64,000 bases of DNA from Burkholderiales bacterium (GCA_016213325.1 JACRAY010000026.1:186001-250000); one strand, 5' to 3'; positions 25,072 to 33,969 are shown, numbered from the stretch's first letter. Numbers and translations: made by a program. The notes: a model not told the origin generated them from the letters alone.

Positions 25072-25854
25072 GTGGACACCGCATCTCCTTCCCCATCCGT
25101 TTCCCCCGAAGAATTCGCGTCGCTGCTGGGCAGCCCCGCGATGCCCCTGCTGCTGGACGTGCGGCGCGACGTGCGCTTTGCCGAAAGCGAGCGCATGCTG
25201 CCGCGCGCGCAGCGCTGCGCGCCCGACCAGGTGGGCCGTTTCGCTGCGGCCCAAGCACCGGGCGAAGCCATCGTGTACTGCGTGCACGGGCTCGAGATCG
25301 GCGAGCAGGCCGCCGCCGACCTGCGCGCAGCCGGCTGGAACGCGCGCTTCCTGCAGGGCGGCATCGACGGCTGGGTCGAATCGGGCGGCCCCAGCATCCG
25401 CAAGCGCGAAGACCTGGGCGTGGGCGGGCAGCGGCCGTCGCGCTGGATCACGCGCGAGCGGCCCAAGATCGACCGCATCGCCTGCCCGTGGCTGGTGCTG
25501 CGCTTCATCGACCCGCAGGCGACCTTTTTCTACGTGCCGGTGGCGCAGGTGTTCGAGGAAGCCAAGCGGCTCGAGGCGGTGGCCTACGACCTGCCGGGTG
25601 CGCCCATCACGCACGAGGGCGAGCTGTGCAGCTTCGACGCATTGCTGAAAGCCTTCGACCTGCACGACCCGGCGCTCGACCGGCTGGCGCAGGTGGTGCG
25701 TGGGGCCGATACCGGCCGGCTCGACCTGGCAGCGCAGTCGGCCGGACTGCTGGCCATCTCGCAAGGGCTTTCGCACCTCCATGCCGATGATCACGCCATG
25801 TTGCAGGCCGCATTGCCGGTGTACGACGCGCTGTATGCGTGGTGCCGGCTATGA
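25072..25854 (+). CDS. Rhodanese-ChrB_C fusion, chromate resistance protein
   Basis: 260 residues from a GTG with GGAG 7 bases upstream. Residues ~10-108 are a rhodanese domain with catalytic Cys in VYCVHGLEIG and the closing LQGGIDGWV. Residues ~125-260 match the ChrB C-terminal domain (IDRIACPWLVLRFIDPQATFFYVP; HLHADDHAML). It is followed by the transporter chrA, the usual pairing. A role in chromate sensing or sulfur-linked detoxification is inferred. The chrB symbol is withheld because the N-terminal regulator domain of classical ChrB is replaced by rhodanese. Confidence 0.85.
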   Translation: MDTASPSPSVSPEEFASLLGSPAMPLLLDVRRDVRFAESERMLPRAQRCAPDQVGRFAAAQAPGEAIVYCVHGLEIGEQAAADLRAAGWNARFLQGGIDGWVESGGPSIRKREDLGVGGQRPSRWITRERPKIDRIACPWLVLRFIDPQATFFYVPVAQVFEEAKRLEAVAYDLPGAPITHEGELCSFDALLKAFDLHDPALDRLAQVVRGADTGRLDLAAQSAGLLAISQGLSHLHADDHAMLQAALPVYDALYAWCRL

Positions 25855-25870
25855 GGTGGGGACGGAGCCA

Positions 25871-25942
25871 GCTGGGGTTTCACCCCAGCCTGCGGCCACC
25901 GGGCGGCGGCGCGTGCCTTGTAGGCTGGGGTGAAACCCCAGC
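25871..25942. repeat. Paired palindromic repeats, family R2 (copy pair 1)
   Basis: GCTGGGGT-TTC-ACCCCAGC at 25871-25889 and GTAGGCTGGGGTGAAACCCCAGC at 25920-25942 are two units in opposite orientation separated by 30 bases, filling the gap between the rhodanese-ChrB gene and chrA. The same paired arrangement is inside rsmE (33311-33380), and a single unit is at 57724-57746. This is a BIME-like arrangement. Confidence 0.8.
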
Positions 25943-25951
25943 AGGCATGCG

Positions 25952-27280
25952 ATGACGCCCGTCACCTTCACCGAAGCCCTGAAGTTCTGGCTGAAGCTGG
26001 GCTTCATCAGCTTCGGCGGGCCGGCCGGGCAGATCGCGATCATGCACCGCGAGCTGGTGGAGCAGAAGCGCTGGATCTCCGAGCGGCGCTTCCTGCACGC
26101 GCTCAACTACTGCATGGTGCTGCCCGGCCCCGAGGCGCAGCAACTCGCCACCTACATCGGCTGGCTGATGCACCGCACCTGGGGCGGCATCGCGGCCGGC
26201 GGGCTGTTCGTGCTGCCGTCGCTGTTCATCCTGGTGGCGTTGAGCTGGGTCTACGTGCGCTTCGGCGAAGTGCCGTGGGTAGCGGGCCTGTTCTACGGCA
26301 TCAAGCCGGCGGTGGCGGCGATCGTGCTGCATGCCGTGTGGCGCATCGGCAGCCGCACGCTGAAGCATCCGGCAAAGACGCCGCTGCTGTGGGTGATCGC
26401 GCTGGCGAGCTTCGTCGCCATCGCGATCCTGCACATCCCCTTCCCGTGGGTCGTGCTGGCGGCGGCGCTCGCCGGCGCGCTGGGTGGCAAGTACGCGCCT
26501 GCGCAGTTTGCCGTTGGCGGCGGCCACGCGGCCTCGGACAAGTCGTGGGGACCGGCGCTGGTCGACGACCACACGCCGACGCCCGAGCACGCCCTGTTCA
26601 CGAAGCGGCGGCTGGCGAAGGTGGTGGTCGCCGGTGCGCTGCTGTGGCTGCTGCCTATGGGTGTGCTGGTGGCCACGCACGGCTGGGACGCCACGCTCAC
26701 GCAAATGGGCTGGTTCTTCACCAAGGCGGCGCTGCTCACCTTCGGCGGCGCCTACGCGGTGTTGCCCTATGTGTACCAGGGGGCGGTGGAGCATTACCAG
26801 TGGCTGACCGGGCCGCAGATGATCGACGGCCTGGCGCTGGGCGAAACCACGCCCGGCCCGCTCATCATGGTGGTGGCCTTCGTCGGCTTCGTCGGCGGCT
26901 GGGCGAAGCAGGTGCTGGGGCCCGACATGCTGTTCATGGGCGCGGCGCTCGCCGCCACCGTCGTCACCTGGTTCACCTTTTTGCCTTCGTTCCTGTTCAT
27001 CCTGGCCGGCGGGCCGCTGGTGGAGACCACGCACGGCAAGTTGAAGTTCACCGCGCCGCTCACCGCCATCACCGCGGCGGTGGTCGGCGTGATCGGCTCG
27101 CTGGCCCTGTTCTTCCTGGTGCACATCGCGCGGCGCGCCGACGGCGGCTTCGACTTCGTCGCGTTGCTGATTGCAGCGGCGGCCGCCGTGGCGCTGTTCC
27201 GCTTCAAGCTGGGCGTGATCCCGGTGATCGCCGGCAGCGCGCTCGCGGGTATGCTGTTGCGGCTGGGCGGCATCGCCTGA
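25952..27280 (+). CDS. chrA: Chromate efflux transporter ChrA (long, two-domain)
   Basis: CHR-family inner-membrane transporter exporting chromate. 442 residues, the fused two-repeat form. Repeat 1 begins EALKFWLKLGFISFGGPAGQIAIMH; repeat 2 has FFTKAALLTFGGAYAVLPYV and MIDGLALGETTPGPLIMVVAFVG. The FGGP/FGG and TPGPL motifs are family markers. About 10-12 membrane helices. It follows the rhodanese-ChrB gene across a pair of R2 repeats and is most likely cotranscribed with it. Confidence 0.95.
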   Translation: MTPVTFTEALKFWLKLGFISFGGPAGQIAIMHRELVEQKRWISERRFLHALNYCMVLPGPEAQQLATYIGWLMHRTWGGIAAGGLFVLPSLFILVALSWVYVRFGEVPWVAGLFYGIKPAVAAIVLHAVWRIGSRTLKHPAKTPLLWVIALASFVAIAILHIPFPWVVLAAALAGALGGKYAPAQFAVGGGHAASDKSWGPALVDDHTPTPEHALFTKRRLAKVVVAGALLWLLPMGVLVATHGWDATLTQMGWFFTKAALLTFGGAYAVLPYVYQGAVEHYQWLTGPQMIDGLALGETTPGPLIMVVAFVGFVGGWAKQVLGPDMLFMGAALAATVVTWFTFLPSFLFILAGGPLVETTHGKLKFTAPLTAITAAVVGVIGSLALFFLVHIARRADGGFDFVALLIAAAAAVALFRFKLGVIPVIAGSALAGMLLRLGGIA

Positions 27281-27292
27281 GGAGTGGTCACC

Positions 27293-27373
27293 ATGAACGT
27301 GCTCGAACGGCTGGTCCTTACCTGGCCCGCGGCCTGCATCCGCGAGAACCCCGATGCCCAGGTTCGCCGCTAA
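27293..27373 (+). CDS. Candidate 26-residue leader ORF overlapping the isomerase start
   Basis: ATG at 27293 is preceded by a strong GAGGAG with a suitable spacer. The frame encodes [20 protein letters not shown] and ends at TAA 27371-27373, overlapping the first 20 bases of the isomerase gene in another frame. The downstream gene has a weak SD of its own, so this mini-ORF could deliver ribosomes to it by coupling. The peptide itself shows no recognisable domain and may not matter. Confidence 0.4.
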   Translation: MNVLERLVLTWPAACIRENPDAQVRR

Positions 27374-28115
27374 CCTGTCGATGCTCTACCCGGAGCATGC
27401 CTTCCTCGACCGCTTCGAGGCGGCCGCGCGCGACGGCTTCGAGGCGGTCGAGTTCATGTTCCCGTACGAGTTCGAGGCGCGCGAAATTGCTGCCCGATTG
27501 AAGGGCAACGGCCTGCAGCAGGTGCTGTTCAACGGCCCGCCGGGCGAAGGCACCGAACGCGGGCTGGCCAGCGTACCGGGCCGCGAGGCGGCGTTCCGCG
27601 CATCGATCGCGCTGGCGCTGCGCTACGCCGAGATGCTGGACTGCCCACGCATCCACGTGATGGCAGGCCTCGACGGGCAACGCGAGACCTACGTGGCCAA
27701 CCTGCGCTGGGCGGCGCAGCAGGCGCGCGGGGTCGACCTGCTGCTGGAGCCGATCAACACGCGCGACGTCCCGGGCTACTTCCTCAACCGGCAGGACCGG
27801 GCCCATGAGGTGGTGGAGGAAATCGGCGCGCCCAACGTCAAGGTGCAGATGGACCTGTACCACTGCCAGATCGTGGAGGGCGACGTCGCCACGAAGATCC
27901 GGCGCTACCTGCCGACGGGGCGGGTAGGCCACATGCAGGTTGCGGGGGTGCCGCAGCGCCACGAGCCGAACCTCGGCGAGCTGAACTACCCGTACCTGTT
28001 CGAGGTGATCGACGAGACCGGCTACGACGGCTGGGTCGGCTGCGAATACCGGCCGGCCGGCGGCACCAGCGCAGGGTTGGACTGGCTCAGGCGCTGGCGG
28101 GCTTCTCGCGCTTGA
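27354..28115 (+). CDS. Hydroxypyruvate isomerase family protein (Hyi/OtnI type)
   Basis: TIM-barrel sugar isomerase of 253 residues. [35 protein letters not shown] at the start; metal-site Glu in [16 protein letters not shown], Asp in [12 protein letters not shown], His in [15 protein letters not shown], and the final Glu in [12 protein letters not shown]. Members interconvert hydroxypyruvate and tartronate semialdehyde or act on 2-oxo-tetronate; the exact substrate cannot be told here. No glyoxylate genes are adjacent. The 3' end overlaps the convergent DUF421 gene by 29 bases. Confidence 0.9.
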   Translation: MPRFAANLSMLYPEHAFLDRFEAAARDGFEAVEFMFPYEFEAREIAARLKGNGLQQVLFNGPPGEGTERGLASVPGREAAFRASIALALRYAEMLDCPRIHVMAGLDGQRETYVANLRWAAQQARGVDLLLEPINTRDVPGYFLNRQDRAHEVVEEIGAPNVKVQMDLYHCQIVEGDVATKIRRYLPTGRVGHMQVAGVPQRHEPNLGELNYPYLFEVIDETGYDGWVGCEYRPAGGTSAGLDWLRRWRASRA

Positions 28116-28563
28116 GGATGCTGATCTTGCCGTCGGCTTCCAGCACCGCCATGTGCATGTCCTCGATGGCGCAGTTGTTCTCGCGCAGTGCCTGTTCGAA
28201 CTCCGACACCGACACGCGCTCGCGCTTCAATGTGTCGCGGTAGACCTCGCCGTCGCGGCCGATCAGCACGGGGCGGCCTTCGATCAGGGCATCGGCCGAG
28301 CCGCTGCGCGACGTGAGGTAGCCGATGACCACGTTGATGACGATCAGCGTGGCCGCGGCGATCAGCCCGCCGGCCAGCGACGCGTCCTGCCCGTTGACCG
28401 AGCCGCTGACCGCCTCGGCCAGCAGCATCACCACCACCAGGTCGAACGGCGTGAACTGGCCGATGGAGCGCTTGCCGGTCAGGCGCACCAGCACGAGCAG
28501 GGCCGCATACACGACGCCGGCGCGCACGACGAATTCCCACCAGGGGTGCTGCATCTCGAACAT
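28087..28563 (-). CDS. DUF421 (YetF-like) membrane protein
   Basis: 158 residues from the ATG at 28563; an alternative ATG three codons in is possible. Three membrane segments in the first ~85 residues ([34 protein letters not shown] is family-typical), then a small cytoplasmic domain with [35 protein letters not shown]. The function of the family is unclear; Bacillus relatives are involved in membrane/envelope physiology. It is divergent from yigZ with only 27 bases between starts. Confidence 0.88.
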   Translation of the reverse strand: MFEMQHPWWEFVVRAGVVYAALLVLVRLTGKRSIGQFTPFDLVVVMLLAEAVSGSVNGQDASLAGGLIAAATLIVINVVIGYLTSRSGSADALIEGRPVLIGRDGEVYRDTLKRERVSVSEFEQALRENNCAIEDMHMAVLEADGKISILKREKPASA

Positions 28564-28590
28564 GGGGCCAGTGGAGCATAGTCTCGCCTG

Positions 28591-29238
28591 ATGCCGCAAT
28601 CCCTCGCCTCGGCCGTGCAGTACGAGCTCATCATCAAGAAGAGCCGGTTCCTCGCGTGCGTGCGGCCGGTGCCCGACCGTGCCGCCGCACTGGCCGAGGT
28701 GGCGCGGCTGCGCGCCGAGCACCCCGATGCGGCCCATGTCTGCTGGGCGTTGCTGGCCGGCGGGCAGTCGGCCGCCAACGACGACGGCGAGCCCGGCGGC
28801 ACCGCGGGCCGCCCGATGCTCGAGGTGCTGCGCCACCAGGACCTGGACGGCGTGCTGGCGACGGTGGTGCGCTACTTCGGCGGCATCAAGCTCGGCGCCG
28901 GCGGACTGGTGCGCGCCTACACCGACGCGGTGGCGCAGGCGCTGCTGCATGCCGAGAAGATACCGCTGGTGCGCACGGTGCAGTTGCAGTGCGCGGTGCC
29001 GTATTCGATGGAGGGGCTGGTGCGGCGGATGTTGCAGAAGGCGGGGGCTGACCTGCTGGCAGTCCGGCACGAGGACGAAGTGCACTTCACCTTTGCCGTG
29101 GGTGAGCCGGAAAGCGCCGGCTTTCGCGCGGCACTGGGCGAGGCCGGGCAGGGCCAGCTCAAGTGGCTGCCTACGACGGTCGCAACTGCTTCAACATCTC
29201 CATCGCCGCCGCCGGGTTCTTCTCCTTCGCGCCGCTGA
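28591..29238 (+). CDS. yigZ: YigZ/IMPACT family protein
   Basis: 215 residues. N-terminal UPF0029 domain with family signatures KKSRFLACVRPV, HVCWALLAGG, DDGEPGGTAGRPMLEVL and VVRYFGGIKLGAGGLVRAY. C-terminal DUF1949-like ferredoxin-fold part from ~135. The role is unsettled; it is related to eukaryotic IMPACT, a translation-control protein. The last ~20 codons, a Thr/Ser/Pro-rich tail after QLKWL, run antisense into the DUF72 gene and are probably non-functional read-on to the first stop. Confidence 0.9.
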   Translation: MPQSLASAVQYELIIKKSRFLACVRPVPDRAAALAEVARLRAEHPDAAHVCWALLAGGQSAANDDGEPGGTAGRPMLEVLRHQDLDGVLATVVRYFGGIKLGAGGLVRAYTDAVAQALLHAEKIPLVRTVQLQCAVPYSMEGLVRRMLQKAGADLLAVRHEDEVHFTFAVGEPESAGFRAALGEAGQGQLKWLPTTVATASTSPSPPPGSSPSRR

Positions 29239-29953
29239 TGAAGAACATGAACACCTCCTTCGCCGGCCCCTGCTCGACCCACGCCCGGGCACCGGCCGCC
29301 CACTTCTGCAACTCGCTGGCCGCGTAGCCGGTCGGCACATCCGCCGCGCTGCGCATCAGCCGCAGGTAGGCGATGTCGCTGCCGGCATCGGCGAGCGACG
29401 GGTAATCGTCCGAGTCGGCATGGACCGTGGCCACGCCGTGCGAACGCGCGAGGTCCAGGTATTCCTCGCAGGCAAAGCTGGCATGGCGCGGCTCCAGCAC
29501 GTGGTGCAGCGGCCGGCCCGCCACTTCCTTGGGCAGCAGCGAGAAGAAGCCGCCCACCTGCACCGGGTCGAACCGGGTGCTGGGCATCAACTGCCACACG
29601 ATGGGGCCGAGCCGGTCGCGCAGTTCGGCGATGCCGCTGTTCACGAAGCGCTCGATGGACTCGCCCGCCGTCGCCAGTTCGCGGCGGTGCGTGCTGAAGC
29701 GGTGCGCCTTCAGCGAAAACACGAAACCCTCGGGCGTCTCGTCGCGCCACTTGGCATAGTGCGCGGGCTTGAACGTGCTGTAGAACGTGCCGTTGATCTC
29801 GATGGCGGTGAGCTGGCGGCTCGCGTAGTGCAGTTCCTGCGCGTGCTTGAGCCCGGCCGGGTAGAAGTTGTTGCGCCACGGCTCGAAGGTCCAGCCGCCT
29901 ACCCCGACATGAATACGTCGGGCTTCCGAATTCTCGACGTGAATCCGCTGCAT
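29171..29953 (-). CDS. DUF72 family protein (YecE-like)
   Basis: 260 residues from the ATG at 29953. TIM-barrel DUF72 markers: IHVGVGGWTFEPWRNNFYP at the start, LTAIEINGTFYSTFKP, the VWQLMPSTRFD segment, and HVLEPRHASFACEEY (family E-x-R-x-x-S/W pattern). The activity is uncharacterised. It starts 2 bases after the glycosyltransferase stop and overlaps the convergent yigZ tail by 68 bases. Confidence 0.9.
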   Translation of the reverse strand: MQRIHVENSEARRIHVGVGGWTFEPWRNNFYPAGLKHAQELHYASRQLTAIEINGTFYSTFKPAHYAKWRDETPEGFVFSLKAHRFSTHRRELATAGESIERFVNSGIAELRDRLGPIVWQLMPSTRFDPVQVGGFFSLLPKEVAGRPLHHVLEPRHASFACEEYLDLARSHGVATVHADSDDYPSLADAGSDIAYLRLMRSAADVPTGYAASELQKWAAGARAWVEQGPAKEVFMFFISGAKEKNPAAAMEMLKQLRPS

Positions 29954-29955
29954 GC

Positions 29956-30666
29956 TCACCTTCCGTTCAGGTCGTACCAGACCGCGTCCTGCGGTTCGGT
30001 GTAGCCGCGGCGTTTCGCGGCGGACTCGCGCAGGTCGGCGTCGGCATTGATCGCCAGCCCCACGCGGAACTGTTCCACCGGCAGGCCCTGCTGGTGCAGC
30101 AATTCGCCCAGCACCATGTCGCCGCCGTTGTGCTGCAGCTCCGGCCCCGGCCAGTCCCACTGCCGCAGCAAGGCCAGCGGCGCCACCACCCAGCCGCCGG
30201 TGTTGAACAGCACGTCGTCGGGGATGTCGCGGCCGGTGTACCAAGGCTGCAGGCGGATCCACTCCTTCTGCTGCGGCGTGAGGCGCTGCGCGTACACCGA
30301 GCCGAGCGAGCCTGCCGTCTGCGCCACGCGCGCAGCCACCTGGGCGAGCCAGCGCCCGGCGTGCGTGCCGGGCATCAGGCAGGTATCGTCGTCGAACCAC
30401 ATCAGGTGCGTGGCGTCGCCCGAGTACTCGTGCACCAGCCGCCGCATCATCGGGAACTTGTAGATCTGCGGGTTGGCCTCGATGCGGGCTATGCCGGCCG
30501 GCAACGCCGCGTCGATGGCTGCGCGGGCGGCGGGCGACACCTCGTTCAGGCCGATGCGCACGTCGACCTGCCCGGTCAGCCACAGGGCGCGCAGCGTGGC
30601 CGCGCACCGCTGCGCGAGCTGCGGGTAATCACCGTAGAACAAAGCACAAACGAGGAACTTCACCAA
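29956..30666 (-). CDS. Family 2-like glycosyltransferase
   Basis: 236 residues with a compact GT-A fold: hydrophobic beta strand FLVCALFYGDYPQ, then MWFDDDTCLM carrying the DxD-type metal site, and NTGGWVVAPLALL plus HNGGDMVLGELL in the acceptor half. No membrane segment, so it is cytosolic or peripherally bound. Substrate and product are unknown; no other glycan genes adjoin. It is probably cotranscribed with the DUF72 gene downstream. Confidence 0.7.
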   Translation of the reverse strand: MVKFLVCALFYGDYPQLAQRCAATLRALWLTGQVDVRIGLNEVSPAARAAIDAALPAGIARIEANPQIYKFPMMRRLVHEYSGDATHLMWFDDDTCLMPGTHAGRWLAQVAARVAQTAGSLGSVYAQRLTPQQKEWIRLQPWYTGRDIPDDVLFNTGGWVVAPLALLRQWDWPGPELQHNGGDMVLGELLHQQGLPVEQFRVGLAINADADLRESAAKRRGYTEPQDAVWYDLNGR

Positions 30667-30727
30667 GGCTCAGGGTCTCCGGGTGAGCATCGTAGCCGAG
30701 CCATGGCACGCGCAGTACAGTGCAGGC

Positions 30728-32185
30728 ATGAACACCACTGACACTCCCGTGCTGGACAGCGCTGCCGTCCTGCAACAGGTCACCGGCCAATGGGACCGCG
30801 ACATCGTGCGCCAGCTCACCGGCTACATCGAGATCCCCGCCAAGTCGCCGGGCTTCGACGCCGAATGGTCGCAGCGCGGGCTGCTGGAAACCGTGGCGCG
30901 CAATGCCGCGAGCTGGGTCGAGGCGCAGAAGGTCGAAGGCCTCAAGCTCGAGATCGTGCGCCTGCCGGGCCGCACGCCGCTGATCTTCTTCGAGATCCCG
31001 TCCACGCGCGAAGGCAGTACCCAGACCTGCCTGATGTACGGCCACCTCGACAAGCAGCCCGAGTTCAACGGCTGGCGCAATGACCTGGGGCCGTGGACGC
31101 CGAAGTACGAGGACGGCAAGCTGTACGGCCGCGGCGGCGCCGACGACGGCTACGCGGTGTACGCGTCCATCGCGGCGGTGCAGGCGCTCAAGGCCAACGG
31201 CGGCACGCACCCGCGCATCGTCGGCATGATCGAGACCTGCGAGGAGTCGGGCTCGTACGACCTGCTGCCGTACGTCGATGCACTGCGGGGCCGCCTGGGC
31301 GACGTGGCGCTGGTGATCTGCCTCGACTCGGGCGCCGGCAACTACGACCAGCTGTGGCTGACCACCTCGCTGCGCGGCATGGCCAGCGGCACGCTGAAGG
31401 TGGAGATCCTCACCGAGGGCGTTCACTCCGGCGACGCCTCCGGCCTGGTGCCGTCCAGTTTTCGCATCATGCGGCAGGTGCTGGACCGGCTGGAGGACAG
31501 CAAGACCGGGCGGCTGCTGCCCGCCAGCTTCCACTGCGAGGTGCCGGCCGAACGTTACGCGCAGGCGAAAGCCACGGCGGCCATCCTCGGCGAAGAGGTT
31601 TACAAGCGCTTCCCGTGGGTGCACGCCGACTGCGAAGGCGGCTCGCAGCCGGCGCTGCCGACCTCCACCGACCCGGTGCAGGCGCTGGTCAACCGCACCT
31701 GGACGCCCACGCTGTCGGTTACCGGCGCCGAAGGCTTTCCCGCGCTGCAGGACGCCGGCAACGTGCTGCGGCCCTACACCGCGTTCAAGCTGTCGCTGCG
31801 GCTGCCGCCGCTGATCGACGCCGGCTCGGCCGTCGAGGAACTGAAGGCGCTGCTGGAAGACAACGCGCCCTACAACGCCAGGGTCACTTTCCAGGCCGGC
31901 AGCGCCTCGTCGGGCTGGAACGCGCCCGAGACCGAGCCGTGGTTCGTGAAGGCGCTCAACACGGCGTCGCTGGCCCATTTCGGTGCGCCGGTCGGCTTCA
32001 TCGGGCAGGGCGGCACCATCCCGCTGATGAACATGCTGAGCAAGGGCTTCCCGCGCGCCCAGATGATGGTGTGCGGCGTGCTGGGCCCCAAGAGCAACGC
32101 GCACGGCCCCAACGAGTTCCTGCACGTGCCCTATGCCAAGCGGCTCACCGCGTCGGTGGCGGAAGTCATCGCGCAGATGCCGTGA
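30728..32185 (+). CDS. M20 family metallopeptidase (dipeptidase-like)
   Basis: 485 residues from the ATG at 30728; an upstream in-frame ATG lies in the divergent promoter region. Two-zinc M20 site: His in YGHLDKQPE, bridging Asp in GRGGADDGYA, Glu-Glu in ETCEESGSYD, Asp in CLDSGAGNYD and His in GPKSNAHGPNEF. The dimerisation lid is inserted after ~210. Relatives include carnosine-type and cysteinylglycine dipeptidases. No signal peptide, so it probably acts on cytosolic dipeptides. Confidence 0.9.
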   Translation: MNTTDTPVLDSAAVLQQVTGQWDRDIVRQLTGYIEIPAKSPGFDAEWSQRGLLETVARNAASWVEAQKVEGLKLEIVRLPGRTPLIFFEIPSTREGSTQTCLMYGHLDKQPEFNGWRNDLGPWTPKYEDGKLYGRGGADDGYAVYASIAAVQALKANGGTHPRIVGMIETCEESGSYDLLPYVDALRGRLGDVALVICLDSGAGNYDQLWLTTSLRGMASGTLKVEILTEGVHSGDASGLVPSSFRIMRQVLDRLEDSKTGRLLPASFHCEVPAERYAQAKATAAILGEEVYKRFPWVHADCEGGSQPALPTSTDPVQALVNRTWTPTLSVTGAEGFPALQDAGNVLRPYTAFKLSLRLPPLIDAGSAVEELKALLEDNAPYNARVTFQAGSASSGWNAPETEPWFVKALNTASLAHFGAPVGFIGQGGTIPLMNMLSKGFPRAQMMVCGVLGPKSNAHGPNEFLHVPYAKRLTASVAEVIAQMP

Positions 32186-32292
32186 ATGTGATTCCCGTCA
32201 CATAAGCGATCCCGGCGAGCCGCGCCCTCCCCCAAGTTGGGGAGCGCCGGCAGTTGCGCGGCGGCTGCCGCAGCGCCATCATTGGCTGCTCC

Positions 32293-33153
32293 ATGAGCCA
32301 GACGGCCAGCGACTCCACTCTGTCGACCTATACAGCCAGCGACGGCGACAACCTCGCCGTGCAGGACTGGCCGTTGCCGGACGGCGTGGCGCTGCGCGGC
32401 GTGGTGGTGCTGGTGCATGGGCTGGGCGAGCACGCCTGGCGTTATGACCACGTGGCGCGGCGCCTGAACGACTGGGGTTTCGCGGTGCGCGGCTACGACC
32501 AGTACGGCCACGGCGAGTCGGGCGGCGTGCGCGGCGCGCTGCCCACGCGCACCCGGCTGGTCGACGACCTGGCCGACCTGATCGACAGCACGCGCCTGCG
32601 CATGGAAGGCGACACGCCGCTGATCGTGCTGGGCCACAGCATGGGCGGGCTGGTGGCGGGCACGCTGGTGGCCATGCGCGAGCGCCTGGTCGACGGCCTG
32701 GTGCTCTCGTCACCCGCCCTGCAGGCCTGGCTGTCGCCGGTGCAGAAGATGCTGCTGAAGGTGGTGCCGCGCGTCGCGCCCAACTTCACGGTGGGCAACG
32801 GGCTGAACCCGGACTTCCTGTCGCACGACCCGGCGGTGGTGGCCGCCTACAAGGCCGACCCGCGCGTGCACGACCGCATCTCGGGGCGGCTCGGCGCCTT
32901 CGTCGCCGGTGGCGGGCAGGCGGTGATCGACCGTGCGCCGCACTGGAAGGTGCCCACGCTGCTGATGTTTGCCGGCGCCGACCAGCTGGTGAACCCCGCC
33001 GGCAGCCGGGCCTTTGCGGCCGCTGCGCCGAAAGACCTGGTCACCGTGCGCTGCTTCGACGAGCACTTCCACGAAATCTTCAACGAGCTCGACGCCGAAG
33101 AGGTGTTCGAGATGCTGAGAGGGTGGCTGGACGAGAAGTTTCCGGCTGCGTAG
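32293..33153 (+). CDS. Alpha/beta hydrolase, monoacylglycerol lipase-like
   Basis: 286 residues from the ATG at 32293. Serine lipase/lysophospholipase pattern: VVVLVHGLGEHAWRYDHVA (oxyanion HG), GYDQYGHGESGG, nucleophile elbow GHSMGGLVAG (Ser near 118), Asp in FAGADQLVNPAG, and His in DEHFHEIFNE. Cytosolic. The upstream gap (32186-32292) contains a CTCCCC/GGGGAG hairpin at 32227-32244 related to repeat family R3. It converges on rsmE with 3 bases between stops. Confidence 0.88.
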   Translation: MSQTASDSTLSTYTASDGDNLAVQDWPLPDGVALRGVVVLVHGLGEHAWRYDHVARRLNDWGFAVRGYDQYGHGESGGVRGALPTRTRLVDDLADLIDSTRLRMEGDTPLIVLGHSMGGLVAGTLVAMRERLVDGLVLSSPALQAWLSPVQKMLLKVVPRVAPNFTVGNGLNPDFLSHDPAVVAAYKADPRVHDRISGRLGAFVAGGGQAVIDRAPHWKVPTLLMFAGADQLVNPAGSRAFAAAAPKDLVTVRCFDEHFHEIFNELDAEEVFEMLRGWLDEKFPAA

Positions 33154-33156
33154 CCC

Positions 33157-33969
33157 CTACGGGAACAGGGTCAACAGCGCCAAGGCGGCCAGGGGGGCGG
33201 TTTCGGCGCGCAGGATGCGCGGGCCGAGGCTGGCGGGCCGGAAGCCGGCGGCTTGGGCGAGCTGCTCTTCATCGGTTGTCAGGCCGCCTTCGGGGCCGCT
33301 CAGGAAGACCGCTGGGGTGTTACCCCAGCCTACGGGGGTGTCGCCAGGTGAAGTTTGGTAGGCTGGGGTAACACCCCAGCTCCCCACGCCCGCCGCCGGC
33401 GACAGCAGCCACCGCTCGCCCGCCACACCCAGCGCCAGCCACTCCTTCAACCCCCGCACCGCATGCACCACCGGCACGCGATTGCGCCCGCACTGCTCGC
33501 ACGCCGCAATCGCAATGCCCTGCCAGTGCTGCTGCTTCTTCACTGCCCGCTCGCCGGTGAGCTTCAGGACACTGCGCGCCACCGACAGCGGCTGTATGCT
33601 CGCTGCGCCCAGCTCGGTGGCCTTCTCGACCAGCCAGTCCATCCGGTCGTTGGCCGGCATGCCGATGGCCAGGTGCACTTCGCGCGGTGCTTCACGCTCG
33701 ATGGCGTGGTGCTCGCCGACGCGCACCGTCACGTCGCTGCGGCCCATGCGCTCGACCTGCGCCTCGAACTCGCCACCGTTGCCGTCGAACAGGGTCAATC
33801 CGTGCCCCGGCTGCAGCCGCAGCACCTGCACGTGGCGCGCCGCCGCCTCGGGCAAGTCGACGCAGGCGCCCGTGCGCAGGGCGACGGGGGCGTAGATGCG
33901 TGGGCCAGCGGGGTCCCCGCGGAATCGCGTAGCGATTTCGTGGGGTGCCTTAGACGCGCCCGAAGGCAT
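33157..33969 (-). CDS. rsmE: 16S rRNA (uracil1498-N3)-methyltransferase
   Basis: SPOUT-class methyltransferase acting on 16S rRNA U1498. About 270 residues. PRIYAPVAL near the N-terminus, MDWLVEKATELGAASIQPL, KKQQHWQGIAIAACEQCGRN, FLSGPEGGLT and LGPRILRAETAPLAAL are all diagnostic. Two oddities: the start region (about residues 8-20) is encoded by an R5 repeat, and residues ~196-220 are encoded by a pair of R2 repeats inserted in frame just before the SAM-binding FLSGPEGG loop. The true start is uncertain; the ATG at 33969 overlaps amgK by 20 bases. Confidence 0.92.
   Translation of the reverse strand: MPSGASKAPHEIATRFRGDPAGPRIYAPVALRTGACVDLPEAAARHVQVLRLQPGHGLTLFDGNGGEFEAQVERMGRSDVTVRVGEHHAIEREAPREVHLAIGMPANDRMDWLVEKATELGAASIQPLSVARSVLKLTGERAVKKQQHWQGIAIAACEQCGRNRVPVVHAVRGLKEWLALGVAGERWLLSPAAGVGSWGVTPAYQTSPGDTPVGWGNTPAVFLSGPEGGLTTDEEQLAQAAGFRPASLGPRILRAETAPLAALALLTLFP
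33311..33380. repeat. Paired R2 repeats inside rsmE
   Basis: GCTGGGGTGTTACCCCAGCCTAC (first 20 bases from 33311) and its inverted partner GTAGGCTGGGGTAACACC... ending at 33380 are separated by ~24 bases. All lie within the open rsmE frame and encode a Gly/Thr/Pro-rich loop (SWGVTPAYQTSP...VGWGNTPA). The arrangement is the same as the intergenic pair at 25871-25942. Confidence 0.8.
33915..33945. repeat. R5 palindromic repeat at the rsmE start
   Basis: CCCCGCGGAATCGC-GTA-GCGATTTCGTGGGG, a long imperfect palindrome centred on GTA, related to the element at 17751-17774. It lies between the amgK stop and the first recognisable rsmE residues and is read through in the rsmE frame. Confidence 0.6.

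Noticed and set aside
30047..30741. Plus-strand open frames opposite the glycosyltransferase
   Set aside because: No coding features. The minus-strand gene has a DxD-type motif and abuts the DUF72 gene cleanly.
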